Source: Clostridiales bacterium (GTDB lineage Bacteria > Bacillota > Clostridia > Christensenellales > Aristaeellaceae). From it: a DNA stretch of 21,576 bases. Positions 1 through 7,557 of the stretch are shown piece by piece. The position numbers and the translations under genes are program-made. The DNA is taken from the NCBI GenBank assembly GCA_004556985.1, contig SFFC01000024.1, forward strand, positions 1 through 21,576, in the 5' to 3' direction. Position 1 is the first letter of the stretch, and each line of letters starts with the position of its first letter. A model generated the notes under the pieces. The model ran no database searches and was not told where the DNA came from. It saw nothing but the letters and a program-made list of their open reading frames with translations.

Positions 1-2
1 CG

Positions 3-956
3 ATCAACATCGTGCTGGCCCTGTCCATGAATCTGGTCAACGGCTTTACCGGCATCTTCTCGCTTGGGCATGCGGGCTTCATGGCTGTGGGCGCGTACAC
101 GGTGGCGCTGCTGACGATACCCGTCGCCAAGAAGGAGACCATCTTCATGCTCGAGCCGCTGGTCGCGCCGCTCAACACGCTGACGCTGCCCTTCGGCGTG
201 GCGCTGATCATCGGCGGCCTGCTCGCGGCGGCGCTGGCATTTGGGATCGGCCTGCCGTGCCTGCGCCTGCGCGGTGACTATCTGGCGATTGCGACACTGG
301 GCTTTTCGGAGATCATCCGCATTGTCATCACCAACGCGCAGGGGCTGACCAACGGCGCGCAGGGCCTCAAGTCCATCCCCAAGACGGCGGACATCTGGTG
401 GTGCTACGGCATCGCGCTGCTCGTCATCGTCTTCATCGCCCTGCTCATCTCCTCGAGCTACGGGCGCGCGCTCAAGGCCATCCGCGAGGATGAGATCGCC
501 GCGGAGTCAATGGGCATCTCGCTGCTTGGGCACAAGATGCTCGCCTTCATGATCAGCGCGTTCCTCGCCGGCGTCGGCGGCGGCCTCTACGCCAGCTACA
601 TCGGCACCATCGGCCCCGACGTCTTCCAGATCTCCCGCACCTACGACATCCTGATGATCGTCGTCATGGGCGGCATGGGCTCCATCACGGGCTCCGTCGT
701 CGCGGCCTTCCTCGTGACGGTCGGACAGGAATGGCTGCGCGTGCTCGACGGCCCGCTGCCCTTCCTGTCCTTCTGGCCTGAGAACGGCGTCTCCGGCATG
801 CGCATGGTCGTCTTCTCCGTCCTGCTGCTGATCGTCATCCTCTTCTTCCGCAACGGCCTGTTCGGCCATCGCGAGGTCACCTGGAGCAGCATCGGCCGCC
901 GCCTCTCTGCGCTCGCCGGCCATCGCCCCGCAAAGGAGGTGCGCGAGCATGAATAA
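3..956 (+). CDS. livM: Branched-chain amino acid ABC transporter permease LivM (5'-truncated by window edge)
   Basis: Inner-membrane permease of the high-affinity Leu/Ile/Val (HAAT) ABC importer; LivM pairs with LivH to form the channel. The reading frame is open from base 3, so the start codon lies outside the window and about 30 N-terminal residues are probably missing. Family hallmarks are visible: the N-terminal ALSMNLVNGFTG/SLGHAGFMAVGAY block, several hydrophobic segments, the cytoplasmic coupling loop with RALKAIREDEIAAESMGI, and the MGGMGSITGSVVAAFL segment near the C-terminus. The last 8 bases overlap the start of livG, which indicates an operon and translational coupling. The partner permease livH and the binding protein livK would be expected to the left. 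The substrate specificity is inferred from the family; LIV-type systems can also carry amides or urea. Confidence 0.93.
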   Translation: MNIVLALSMNLVNGFTGIFSLGHAGFMAVGAYTVALLTIPVAKKETIFMLEPLVAPLNTLTLPFGVALIIGGLLAAALAFGIGLPCLRLRGDYLAIATLGFSEIIRIVITNAQGLTNGAQGLKSIPKTADIWWCYGIALLVIVFIALLISSSYGRALKAIREDEIAAESMGISLLGHKMLAFMISAFLAGVGGGLYASYIGTIGPDVFQISRTYDILMIVVMGGMGSITGSVVAAFLVTVGQEWLRVLDGPLPFLSFWPENGVSGMRMVVFSVLLLIVILFFRNGLFGHREVTWSSIGRRLSALAGHRPAKEVREHE

Positions 957-1731
957 GCGTGTTCTCGAGGTCAACCACGCGACCATGCGCTTCGGCGGCC
1001 TGGTCGCCGTCAACGACCTCTCCATGCACATCGACCATCAGGAGATCGTCGCGCTCATCGGCCCCAACGGCGCCGGCAAGACGACCGCCTTCAACATGAT
1101 CACCGGCGTCTACACGCCCACCAGCGGCACCATCACCCTCGGCAGCCGCAGCATCACGGGCCTTCGCCCCGACCGCATCGCGCACGAGGGCATCGCGCGC
1201 ACATTCCAGAACATCCGCCTGTTCAAGGCGCTGACGGTGCTCGATAACGTCGTCATCGCGCAGCATCTGCGCCTGACCTCCTCCTGGCCCGCGGCCGTGC
1301 TCCGCCTGCCGCGCTACCGCAAGGAGAACAAGCAGATGTACGAGCGCGCCGAGGCTCTGCTCCGCTACATGGGCCTGTGGGAGGTGCGCGGCGAGATTGC
1401 CAGCTCGCTCCCCTACGGCATGCAGCGCAAGCTGGAAATCGCCCGCGCGCTCGCGACGCAGCCGACGCTGCTGCTGCTCGACGAGCCGGCCGCCGGCATG
1501 AACCCCTCCGAGTCCGAGGAGTTGACCGGCCTCATCCGCGGCATCCGCGACCAGTTCCACCTGACCGTCCTGCTCATCGAGCACCACATGGACGTCGTCA
1601 TGGACATCTCCGACCGCATCTATGTCCTCAACTACGGCAGCCTGATCGCCGAGGGCACGCCGGAGGAGATCCAGCAGAACGACGACGTCATTCGCGCATA
1701 TCTGGGAGGTGACGAAGAGGATGAAGCTTGA
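949..1731 (+). CDS. livG: Branched-chain amino acid ABC transporter ATP-binding protein LivG
   Basis: ATPase subunit of the LIV importer, 260 residues, the usual LivG length. Visible motifs are Walker A GPNGAGKT (about residues 38-45), the LivG-typical GIARTFQNIRLF after the Q-loop region, the signature region LPYGMQRKLEIARAL (a YGMQR variant of LSGGQ that is common in LivG), Walker B LLLLDEPAAGMNP and the switch His in LLIEHHMDVV. The start ATG overlaps the end of livM by 8 bases and is preceded by AAAGGAGGTG with good spacing. It overlaps the following livF start by 11 bases. Neighbours and motifs agree, so the assignment is firm at family level. Confidence 0.96.
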   Translation: MNKRVLEVNHATMRFGGLVAVNDLSMHIDHQEIVALIGPNGAGKTTAFNMITGVYTPTSGTITLGSRSITGLRPDRIAHEGIARTFQNIRLFKALTVLDNVVIAQHLRLTSSWPAAVLRLPRYRKENKQMYERAEALLRYMGLWEVRGEIASSLPYGMQRKLEIARALATQPTLLLLDEPAAGMNPSESEELTGLIRGIRDQFHLTVLLIEHHMDVVMDISDRIYVLNYGSLIAEGTPEEIQQNDDVIRAYLGGDEEDEA

Positions 1732-2437
1732 AATTAAGGATCTGCACGTCTCCTACGGCGGCATCCGCGCCCTCAAGGGCATCAGCCTGACCGTCGAGGA
1801 GGGGCAGATCGTCACGCTCATCGGCGCCAACGGCGCGGGCAAATCGACGACGCTGCGCGCCATTTCCGGCCTGCAGAGGGTGCAGAGCGGCTCCATTCTC
1901 TACGGCGGTGAGGAGCTGACAACGCTCCCGGCGAAGGAAATCGTCCGCCGCGGCATCATCCATGTGCCGGAGGGACGGCGCGTCTTCCCGGACATGACCG
2001 TCGCGGAGAATCTCAAGATCGGCGCGTTCCTGCGCCGCGACAACGACGGCATCGCCAAGGACATGAAGTACGTCTATTCCCTCTTCCCCCGGCTGGAGGA
2101 GCGCTCCTGGCAGATGGCCGGCACGCTCTCCGGCGGCGAGCAGCAGATGCTGGCCGTCGGCCGCGCGCTGATGAGCCGGCCGAAGGTGCTGATGATGGAT
2201 GAGCCTTCGCTGGGCCTCGCGCCGCTGATCGTGAAGGACATCTTCTCGATCATCCGCCGGGTCAACGAGGACGGCATCACCGTGCTGCTCATCGAGCAGA
2301 ACGCCAACGCCGCCCTGCGCATCGCCAACTACGGCTATGTGCTGGAGACCGGCACGATCTCCCTGACCGGCACCGGCGAGGCGCTGCTCAGGGATGAATC
2401 CATCCGCGAGGCGTATCTGGGCAAGAAGCGGAAATGA
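1721..2437 (+). CDS. livF: Branched-chain amino acid ABC transporter ATP-binding protein LivF
   Basis: Second ATPase of the LIV importer, 238 residues from the chosen ATG. A GTG 12 bases upstream is in frame, but ATG at 1721 is preferred: GGGAGGTG sits 9 bases before it, and MKLEIKDLHVSYGGI matches the usual LivF N-terminus. Motifs are Walker A GANGAGKST (about 35-43), the LivF-typical IIHVPEGRRVFPDMTVAENL, signature LSGGEQQMLAVGRAL, Walker B LMMDEPSLGLAP and switch His-region LLIEQNANAAL. It is the last gene of the operon and is followed by a hairpin between the convergent livF and mbl genes. Confidence 0.96.
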   Translation: MKLEIKDLHVSYGGIRALKGISLTVEEGQIVTLIGANGAGKSTTLRAISGLQRVQSGSILYGGEELTTLPAKEIVRRGIIHVPEGRRVFPDMTVAENLKIGAFLRRDNDGIAKDMKYVYSLFPRLEERSWQMAGTLSGGEQQMLAVGRALMSRPKVLMMDEPSLGLAPLIVKDIFSIIRRVNEDGITVLLIEQNANAALRIANYGYVLETGTISLTGTGEALLRDESIREAYLGKKRK

Positions 2438-2482
2438 TGCTTTTCTGTGTCGGGCATGCTTAACAGCGCGAGATCAATATAT

Positions 2483-2530
2483 CAGGCGTCCAAACCCGTC
2501 GGGCTTGGACGCCTGCTGCTTTCTTTATTC
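2483..2530 (+). terminator. Terminator between convergent livF and mbl
   Basis: Arms CAGGCGTCCAAACCCG (2483-2498) and CGGGCTTGGACGCCTG (2500-2515) pair over 16 positions with one A-C mismatch and a very small loop. A T-rich run (TTTCTTTATT) follows on the plus strand. It lies 45 bases after the livF stop and just before the end of the opposing mbl gene, so it probably serves livF and may also stop mbl transcripts. On the minus strand no good T tract follows, so bidirectional use is uncertain. Confidence 0.75.
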
Positions 2531-3562
2531 GTCTGTCCCCAGGTCGCTGCGGCTGCCGGAGATCAGGTCGATGTTTTCATACCTGTCCGGCTCGTCGATC
2601 AGCGCGCTCAGGCCGTGTGCCACGCAGAGGTCGGGCTCGTCGGCCAGCGTCGTGCGGATCTTGATCTGGTCGGAGATGACCTCCGGCAGGCCGAAGAGCT
2701 GCGCCCCGCCGCCGCTGAGCGTGATGCCCTCGTCGAAGATGTCGCTCGCCAGCTCCGGCGGCGTGCGCTCGATCAGCCGGTGCAGGTCGTTGACCAGGTC
2801 GCGCAGCGGCTCCGTGAGCGCCTCGATCATCTCCTCCGAGTTGACCGATACCGCGCGCGGCAGGCCGGAAACCAGGCTTCTGCCGCAGGCATCCATATCG
2901 AGCCGCACGCCGCGCATGCGAGCGGAGCCGATGTTGATCTTGAGCTCCTCCGCCGTGCGCGCGCCGATGAGCAGGTTGTGCTTCTTGCGCAGGTAGTCGA
3001 TGATCGCCTCGTCGAACTTGTCGCCGCCGACATCGAGAATGTCCCAGACGATCTGATGGCCGAGCGAGAAGACGGAGACGTTCGTGCGCCCGCCGCCCAT
3101 GTCGATGTTCATGCGGCCATAGGGCTGGTCGATGCGCAGGCCGCCGCCGATCGCCGAGGCGACGCATTCATCCACCGGGATCACGCTTCGCACGCCCGCA
3201 TCCACGAGCACATCCACGAGCGTCTGCTGTTCGCTGGGGGCCATGCCGCCCGGCAGCGCCAGCAGCATGCGCGGGCGGAACGCCGCGCGCTTGCCGATGA
3301 CCTTGCGCACAAAGTAGCGCAGCATCTTGCTGACGAGATCGAAGCTGCGGATCCGGCCGTCGCGCAGGGGCCGCTCGACGATCAGCCCGGCAGGCGTGCG
3401 GCCATACATGCGCCGCGCATCCTCGCCGACCGCGACGACGTCGCGCGTCTGCCTGTCATAGGCTACATAGGCCGGCTCGCTCAGAACGACGCCCTTGCCG
3501 CGCACGACGATGTGCAGGGTCGACGTGCCCAGATCCATTCCCAGTTCATCTACGCCAAACAT
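2525..3562 (-). CDS. mbl: MreB/Mbl-type bacterial actin (cell-shape protein)
   Basis: Actin-fold ATPase that forms membrane-associated filaments guiding lateral cell-wall synthesis; 345 residues, the family length. Visible motifs are the phosphate-1 loop GMDLGTST (8-15), phosphate-2-like DMGGGRTNVSV (from residue 154), GGDKFDEAIIDYLRKKHNLLIGARTAEELKINIGSA, and the adenosine motif LSGGGAQLFGLPEVI. It is divergent from typical MreB: the second phosphate loop reads GGGRTN where GGGTTE is usual, and the usual IPAGITEVERRAV stretch is ALPGGMAPSEQQTLV. ATG at 3560-3562 is preceded by AAGGAG 10 bases upstream. It follows spoIIID by 28 bases, the same order as spoIIID-mbl in Bacillus, which is why mbl is preferred over mreB. 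Confidence 0.88.
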   Translation of the reverse strand: MFGVDELGMDLGTSTLHIVVRGKGVVLSEPAYVAYDRQTRDVVAVGEDARRMYGRTPAGLIVERPLRDGRIRSFDLVSKMLRYFVRKVIGKRAAFRPRMLLALPGGMAPSEQQTLVDVLVDAGVRSVIPVDECVASAIGGGLRIDQPYGRMNIDMGGGRTNVSVFSLGHQIVWDILDVGGDKFDEAIIDYLRKKHNLLIGARTAEELKINIGSARMRGVRLDMDACGRSLVSGLPRAVSVNSEEMIEALTEPLRDLVNDLHRLIERTPPELASDIFDEGITLSGGGAQLFGLPEVISDQIKIRTTLADEPDLCVAHGLSALIDEPDRYENIDLISGSRSDLGTDE

Positions 3563-3590
3563 GCTCGCTGTACTCCTTCAAAAAAACAAT

Positions 3591-3860
3591 CTATCTCTGT
3601 CCGCCGCCCTCCCGCGCTCTCGCGTAGCGGCGCCTTGTCGCCTCCCCGCCGCGCAGGTGGCGCTCCGCCTTGTTGCGCCCCAGAACGGCGGCGACCTCGC
3701 GCGAAAGCGGCGCACTCAGCAGCGGCAGGCGCGTCTGCAGATCCTTGTGCACTGTCGATTTCGACACGCCCAGCACGCGGGCCGCCTGGCGGACCGTCGC
3801 CCCGGTCGATGCGATGTAGTCCGCCTCCTGAAGCACACGACGCTCTATCGTCTGATTCAC
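3591..3860 (-). CDS. spoIIID: Sporulation transcriptional regulator SpoIIID
   Basis: Small DNA-binding regulator of mother-cell gene expression during sporulation. From the GTG at 3858-3860 it is 89 residues, close to the usual size of about 80-95. The helix-turn-helix TVRQAARVLGVSKSTVHKDL (about 22-41) and the later block RHLRGGEATRRRY (67-79) are the SpoIIID signature. The GTG is preferred over an ATG two codons upstream for two reasons: the run of six G lies 6 bases before the GTG but abuts the ATG, and the spacing from the first residue to the HTH then equals that of known SpoIIID proteins. Longer in-frame extension to 3941 has no family support. It is the strongest evidence that this organism belongs to a spore-forming lineage. 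Confidence 0.95.
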   Translation of the reverse strand: MNQTIERRVLQEADYIASTGATVRQAARVLGVSKSTVHKDLQTRLPLLSAPLSREVAAVLGRNKAERHLRGGEATRRRYARAREGGGQR

Positions 3861-3973
3861 GCGCATCCCCCCAGACAGTCTCGGCAATCCGGGGTATCCT
3901 ATGCGCGCGGCCAAAGAATCTGTCTTTCCGGGCGGCGGCAATCGTTCGGGGCGATTTGCGGTTTCCCGCTTTT

Positions 3974-4002
3974 ATTCTATGACAGGTTGCAGCACACGTC
4001 AA
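3974..4002 (-). promoter_or_regulatory. Sigma-A type promoter for spoIIID-mbl
   Basis: On the minus strand TTGACG (3997-4002) is followed after exactly 17 bases by TAGAAT (3974-3979), each one base from consensus. The -35 box overlaps the truA stop codon. Transcription would start near 3967, giving a leader of about 107 bases before the spoIIID GTG. The site separates spoIIID-mbl from the upstream ecf-truA transcript and would let mbl be expressed during growth. Confidence 0.65.
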
Positions 4003-4838
4003 GCCTCGTCCCGCGCGGGGAGAGGCTCGATCTCGTCTCCTTCATAAAACACGCGCACGAGCGTCAGCCCGCGCGCGGGCGCCGTCTGCCCGAGGGCGAG
4101 CCGGTCGCCCGTCTCGATTGCGCGCGCGATGGCGCCGGGGGCGCGCTTGCCTGTGCCGATCTCCGCCAGCGTGCCGGCGATAATGCGCACCATGTTGTAG
4201 AGGAAGCCGTCGCCCATCACACAAAGCGTCACCCTCTCGCCCTCGCGCGTCACCCGCGCGCCGACGATCGTGCGCACCGTGCTCTTGGCGACGCTGCCGC
4301 TGGCGGCGAAGGCCGCAAAGTCGTGCGTCCCCAGAAGGGCCTGCGCCTCCTCGTCCATCAGGCGCTCGTCCATCGGCAGCGGGATATGCGCGGCGTACTG
4401 CCGGCCGATTGCGCAGTCGTGGCGCGCGTTATAAAAGGCATAGCGGTAGAGCTTGCCGCAGGCACTGTATCGCGCGTGAAAACCCTCCGGGGCCAGGCTG
4501 CTCTCGCGCACGCGGATGTCCGGCGGGAGCATCGTGTTGAGCGCAAAGGCGAGCTTCTGCGCGGGGATGCGCGTCGCGCTGTCAAAGTGCGCGCACAGGC
4601 CCAGCGCATGGACGCCCGCGTCCGTGCGGCTCGATCCGGTAACGCTGACGCGCTCCTGCGTGAGCGTGCAGAGCGCCTGCTCGAGCGTCTCCTGCACGCT
4701 GGGGCCGTTTTGCTGGCGCTGCCAGCCGCAGTAGGCCGTGCCGTCGTATTCGATCGTCAGCCTGAAGCGCCGCTGCCCCTCGGGCGGATGGTCGGCGGCG
4801 CTTGGCCTGTGATGGCTGACGAGCAGCGGCTTATCCAA
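3999..4838 (-). CDS. truA: tRNA pseudouridine(38-40) synthase TruA
   Basis: Converts uridines 38-40 of the tRNA anticodon arm to pseudouridine in the cytoplasm; 279 residues. The family blocks are LTIEYDGTAYCGWQRQ (27-42), the catalytic block SSRTDAGVHA with nucleophile Asp73, the ALNTMLPPDIRV segment, FHARYSACGKLYRY, and the C-terminal GDGFLYNMVRIIAGTLAEIGTGK. No ATG is available near the conserved start; a TTG at 4836-4838 overlapping the ecfT stop by 8 bases is the best candidate, with GAGGGC upstream. The protein then carries about 20 extra residues before the conserved core. The ecfA1-ecfA2-ecfT-truA order is common in Firmicutes, but the usual rplM-rpsI does not follow. Confidence 0.95.
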   Translation of the reverse strand: MDKPLLVSHHRPSAADHPPEGQRRFRLTIEYDGTAYCGWQRQQNGPSVQETLEQALCTLTQERVSVTGSSRTDAGVHALGLCAHFDSATRIPAQKLAFALNTMLPPDIRVRESSLAPEGFHARYSACGKLYRYAFYNARHDCAIGRQYAAHIPLPMDERLMDEEAQALLGTHDFAAFAASGSVAKSTVRTIVGARVTREGERVTLCVMGDGFLYNMVRIIAGTLAEIGTGKRAPGAIARAIETGDRLALGQTAPARGLTLVRVFYEGDEIEPLPARDEA

Positions 4839-5637
4839 GCAGCACGCCCTCGACCGCGATCACGGCCAGGAACACGGCCACCGCCGCCGCGCCATAGGCG
4901 TCCAACCGCGTGTACTTGAGCTCGCGCAGGCGCGTGCGCTGGTCGCCGCCGCGATAGCAGCGCGCCTCCATCGCCATCGCCAGGTCGTTGGCCCGGCGGA
5001 ATGCGCTCACAAACAGCGGCACCAGCAGCGGGATCATCGCCTTCGCGCGAGCGATCAGGTTGCCGGTTTCAAAGTCCGCGCCGCGGGCCATCTGCGCCTT
5101 TTGAATCTTGTCCGTCTCCTCCAGCAGCGTCGGGATGAAGCGCAGCGCGATCGTCATCATCATCGCCAGCTCATGCGCCGGGAAATGGAAGCGCTGCAGC
5201 GGGCGCATCAGCCGCTCCAGGCCGTCCGTCAGCTGCACGGGGCTGGTCGTCAGCGTCAGCACGCTCGTGCCCATGACCAGGAACACCAGCCTGAGCGCAA
5301 AAAACGTCGCGTTGAGCAGCGCCTCCCAGGTCAGCGTGAAGAAGCCGAGCTTCACGATGGGCGTCTCGCCCTGCACAAAGAGCAGGTTAAGCACGAAGGT
5401 GAAGATGATGATGAAGCGCAGGGGGCGGATGCCCTTGAGCAGATAGGAGAATTTGATGCCCGCGATGCGCACGACCAGATACAGAAACGCAAACGCGATG
5501 GCATAGCCCGGCAGGTTGCCGATCAGGAACACGCCCACGATGTAGAGGATCGTCAGGATCAGCTTCATCCGCGGGTCCATCCTGTGGACGACGGAATCGC
5601 CGGGGAAATACTGGCCCAGCGTGATATCGTTAAGCAT
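4831..5637 (-). CDS. ecfT: Energy-coupling factor transporter transmembrane protein EcfT
   Basis: Membrane scaffold of the ECF vitamin importer that links the two ATPases to interchangeable substrate-binding S components; 268 residues. It starts at ATG 5635-5637, giving MLNDITLGQYFPGDSVVHRMDPRMKL, the standard EcfT N-terminus; a 42-residue upstream extension is ignored. Hydrophobic segments such as LILTILYIVGVFLI and FIIIFTFVLNLLFV are visible. The coupling-helix signatures MARGADFETG and AMEARCYRGG (the two Ala-Arg motifs that contact the ATPases) are present. Its start overlaps the ecfA2 stop by 8 bases and its end overlaps truA by 8 bases, so translation is probably coupled. Confidence 0.95.
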   Translation of the reverse strand: MLNDITLGQYFPGDSVVHRMDPRMKLILTILYIVGVFLIGNLPGYAIAFAFLYLVVRIAGIKFSYLLKGIRPLRFIIIFTFVLNLLFVQGETPIVKLGFFTLTWEALLNATFFALRLVFLVMGTSVLTLTTSPVQLTDGLERLMRPLQRFHFPAHELAMMMTIALRFIPTLLEETDKIQKAQMARGADFETGNLIARAKAMIPLLVPLFVSAFRRANDLAMAMEARCYRGGDQRTRLRELKYTRLDAYGAAAVAVFLAVIAVEGVLLG

Positions 5638-6496
5638 TGGCCTCTCCTTTCCCGAGGAGGGTCTCGACGGCCGCCTTGATCTCCTCCTCGCGGTAGATGC
5701 CCTCCGGAATCGCGAAGCCGCGCTCGCGCAGCTTTCCGGCGAGCTGCACGGCCTGCGGCACATCCAGCCCGATGCCGCGCAGCTCCTCGCCGCGGGCGAA
5801 GACCTCGCGCGGCGCGCCGTCCATGAAGACCTCGCCGTGGTTCATGACGATGACGCGCTCGGCCAGCGAGGCGACGTCGTCCATCGAATGGCTGACCATG
5901 ACGATGGTCGTGCCCGCCTCCTCGTGCAGATTGCGGATCAGCGTGAGAATCTCCTCGCGGCCGCGCGGGTCGAGGCCGGCGCAGGGCTCGTCGAGGATGA
6001 GCGTCGTCGGCTCCATCGCCAGCACGCCGGCAATGGCGACGCGGCGCATCTGGCCGCCGGAGAGCTCGAAGACCGAGCGCTCGTGCAGCCGGTCGTAATC
6101 CAGCGCGACCTTGCGCATCGCCTCGCGGACGCGGCGGGCGATCTCCTGCTCGTCAAGCCCAAGGTTTTTGGGGCCGAAGGCGATGTCCTTCTCGACCGTC
6201 TCCTCAAAGAGCTGGTTCTCCGGATACTGGAACACGAGGCCGACCCGGCGGCGGATCGCGCGCTTGTCGGTCGCCTTGTCGGCCAGGTCGAGCCCGTCGA
6301 CGAGGATTTTGCCGCTCGTAGGCTTTAAAAGGCCGTTGAGATGCTGCACCAGCGTCGACTTGCCGCTGCCGGTGTGGCCGATCAGGCCGATGAATTCGCC
6401 GTCCTCAATCGTCAGGGAGACATCCCTGAGCGCGTGCGTCTCATAGGGGCCGCCGGACATGTAGACATAGTTCAGATGCTCGATGACAATCGACAT
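5630..6496 (-). CDS. ecfA2: Energy-coupling factor transporter ATP-binding protein EcfA2
   Basis: One of two ATPases that power group II ECF vitamin import; 288 residues. Motifs are Walker A GHTGSGKS (40-47), Q-loop region LVFQYPENQLFEETVEKDIAFGPKNLG (typical of EcfA2), signature LSGGQMRRVAIAG, Walker B LILDEPCAGLDP and the switch His in MVSHSMDDVA. The ATG at 6494-6496 has GGAGG four bases upstream and lies 25 bases inside the end of ecfA1. The GGQMRR signature marks it as EcfA2 rather than EcfA1. Confidence 0.95.
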   Translation of the reverse strand: MSIVIEHLNYVYMSGGPYETHALRDVSLTIEDGEFIGLIGHTGSGKSTLVQHLNGLLKPTSGKILVDGLDLADKATDKRAIRRRVGLVFQYPENQLFEETVEKDIAFGPKNLGLDEQEIARRVREAMRKVALDYDRLHERSVFELSGGQMRRVAIAGVLAMEPTTLILDEPCAGLDPRGREEILTLIRNLHEEAGTTIVMVSHSMDDVASLAERVIVMNHGEVFMDGAPREVFARGEELRGIGLDVPQAVQLAGKLRERGFAIPEGIYREEEIKAAVETLLGKGEANA

Positions 6497-7323
6497 ACTT
6501 CCTCCACCATTTCCTCAACGGTCAGCACGTCGGGGCGGATCCCGACGCCGTCCTTTCTGAGCATATCCGCCAGATTCGTCATCGGCGGCACGTCAAGCCC
6601 CAGCGCGCGCACGCGCTCCACCTGCGTAAAGACCTCGCGCGGCGTGCCGCTCATCGCGATTTTGCCCTCGTCCATGACGATCACATAGTCGGCCGTCGCG
6701 GCCTCGCTCATGTAGTGCGTGATGATGACAACGCTGATGCCCTCCTCCTCGTTGAGCCGGTGGACGGTGTTCATGACCTCCGCGCGGCCGCTGGGATCGA
6801 GCATCGCGGTCGATTCATCCAGGATGATGACGTCCGGCTTCATTGCGAGCACGCCCGCGATGGCGACGCGCTGCTTCTGGCCGCCGGAGAGCATGTGCGG
6901 CGCCTTCTTCGCGTATTCGCTCATGTTCACCGCGCGCAGCGCCTCGTCGATGCGCACGCGGATCTCCCTGGGCGGCACGCCGTTGTTTTCAAGGCCGAAG
7001 GCGACGTCCTCCTCGACGATGGTCGCGACGATCTGGTTATCCGGGTTCTGGAAGACCATGCCCGCGTGCTGGCGGATGTCAAAGACGAGCTCGTCCTCGC
7101 GCGTGTCCATGCCGCAGACCCAGACCGTGCCCTCGCCCGGCACATACAGGGCGTTGAAGAGCTTGGCCAGCGTCGATTTGCCGCTGCCGTTGTGCCCGAG
7201 AATCGCCAGAAACTCCCCCTTCTTGACGCGCATGGATACGCCGTCCACGGCATTCCTGTCCGCCTCGGGATAGGCATAGGCGAGGTTGCTGACGATGATT
7301 CGATTTTCTTCCTGATTCACCAA
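6472..7323 (-). CDS. ecfA1: Energy-coupling factor transporter ATP-binding protein EcfA1
   Basis: First ATPase of the ECF module and first gene of its operon; about 283 residues. Motifs are Walker A GHNGSGKST (about 43-51), Q-loop MVFQNPDNQIVATIVEEDVAFGLEN (typical of EcfA1), signature LSGGQKQRVAIAG, Walker B IILDESTAMLDP (Ser after LDE is normal in EcfA1) and switch His in IITHYMSEA. Two start codons are possible: TTG at 7321-7323 with AAAGGAG 8 bases upstream, or the adjacent GTG at 7318-7320 with 11-base spacing. The first is chosen on spacing. The frame runs open to 7422, but that stretch codes for the riboswitch terminator hairpin and is not expected to be translated. Confidence 0.94.
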   Translation of the reverse strand: MVNQEENRIIVSNLAYAYPEADRNAVDGVSMRVKKGEFLAILGHNGSGKSTLAKLFNALYVPGEGTVWVCGMDTREDELVFDIRQHAGMVFQNPDNQIVATIVEEDVAFGLENNGVPPREIRVRIDEALRAVNMSEYAKKAPHMLSGGQKQRVAIAGVLAMKPDVIILDESTAMLDPSGRAEVMNTVHRLNEEEGISVVIITHYMSEAATADYVIVMDEGKIAMSGTPREVFTQVERVRALGLDVPPMTNLADMLRKDGVGIRPDVLTVEEMVEEVCRLSSSI

Positions 7324-7371
7324 TGCTTGCGCTCCTTTGCGGCCGCAGCCGCCGTCCCGTCTTCGTCGCTC

Positions 7372-7409
7372 AAAAACGCGGCGCCCGAAAGCTCGTCTTC
7401 GGGCGCCGC
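7372..7409 (-). terminator. Riboswitch-controlled intrinsic terminator before ecfA1
   Basis: Perfect 12-base inverted repeat GCGGCGCCCGAA / TTCGGGCGCCGC (7378-7389 and 7398-7409) with an 8-base loop. On the minus strand it is followed by G and five T (7376-7372). It sits between the FMN aptamer and the ecfA1 start, the arrangement of a transcription attenuator. Its upstream arm and loop can alternatively pair with the P1 strand of the aptamer. Confidence 0.88.
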
Positions 7410-7432
7410 AAAAGGAAAGCATGCCTTTTACC

Positions 7433-7550
7433 GTCTTCTTCCATCCAGACTGTCACTGTCGGTTCCGGAATTACGCCGGATCAGAGGGGACAAGCCGTCC
7501 CCCGTCGCGGACTGTACCGCCGGTCGGGAATTGCGCCCCGCCCTGAAGAC
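7433..7550 (-). promoter_or_regulatory. FMN riboswitch (RFN element) upstream of ecfA1A2T
   Basis: On the minus strand the conserved RFN blocks appear in order: GTCTTCAGGGC (P1 5' strand, 7550-7540), CAATTCCCGACCGGCGGTA, CAGTCCGCGAC, a variable GGGGGAC...GTCCCC stem, TGATCCGGCGTAATTCCGGA, ACCGACAGTGACAGTCTGGATG, and GAAGAC (P1 3' strand, 7438-7433). This matches the FMN aptamer consensus closely. It would sense intracellular FMN and reduce expression of the downstream genes when FMN is plentiful. The first downstream gene is ecfA1. The usual targets (rib operon or ribU) are absent here. Confidence 0.95.
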
Positions 7551-7557
7551 TGATTCA

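Noticed and set aside
3861..3941. Longer N-terminus for SpoIIID from 3941 or 3866
   Set aside because: SpoIIID proteins begin about 16 residues before the conserved Tyr-Ile; the GTG at 3860 has the proper ribosome site spacing, and the extension is not conserved.
7324..7422. Extended EcfA1 N-terminus from 7422
   Set aside because: That stretch is the attenuator hairpin of the FMN riboswitch, and the Arg-rich extension matches no EcfA protein.
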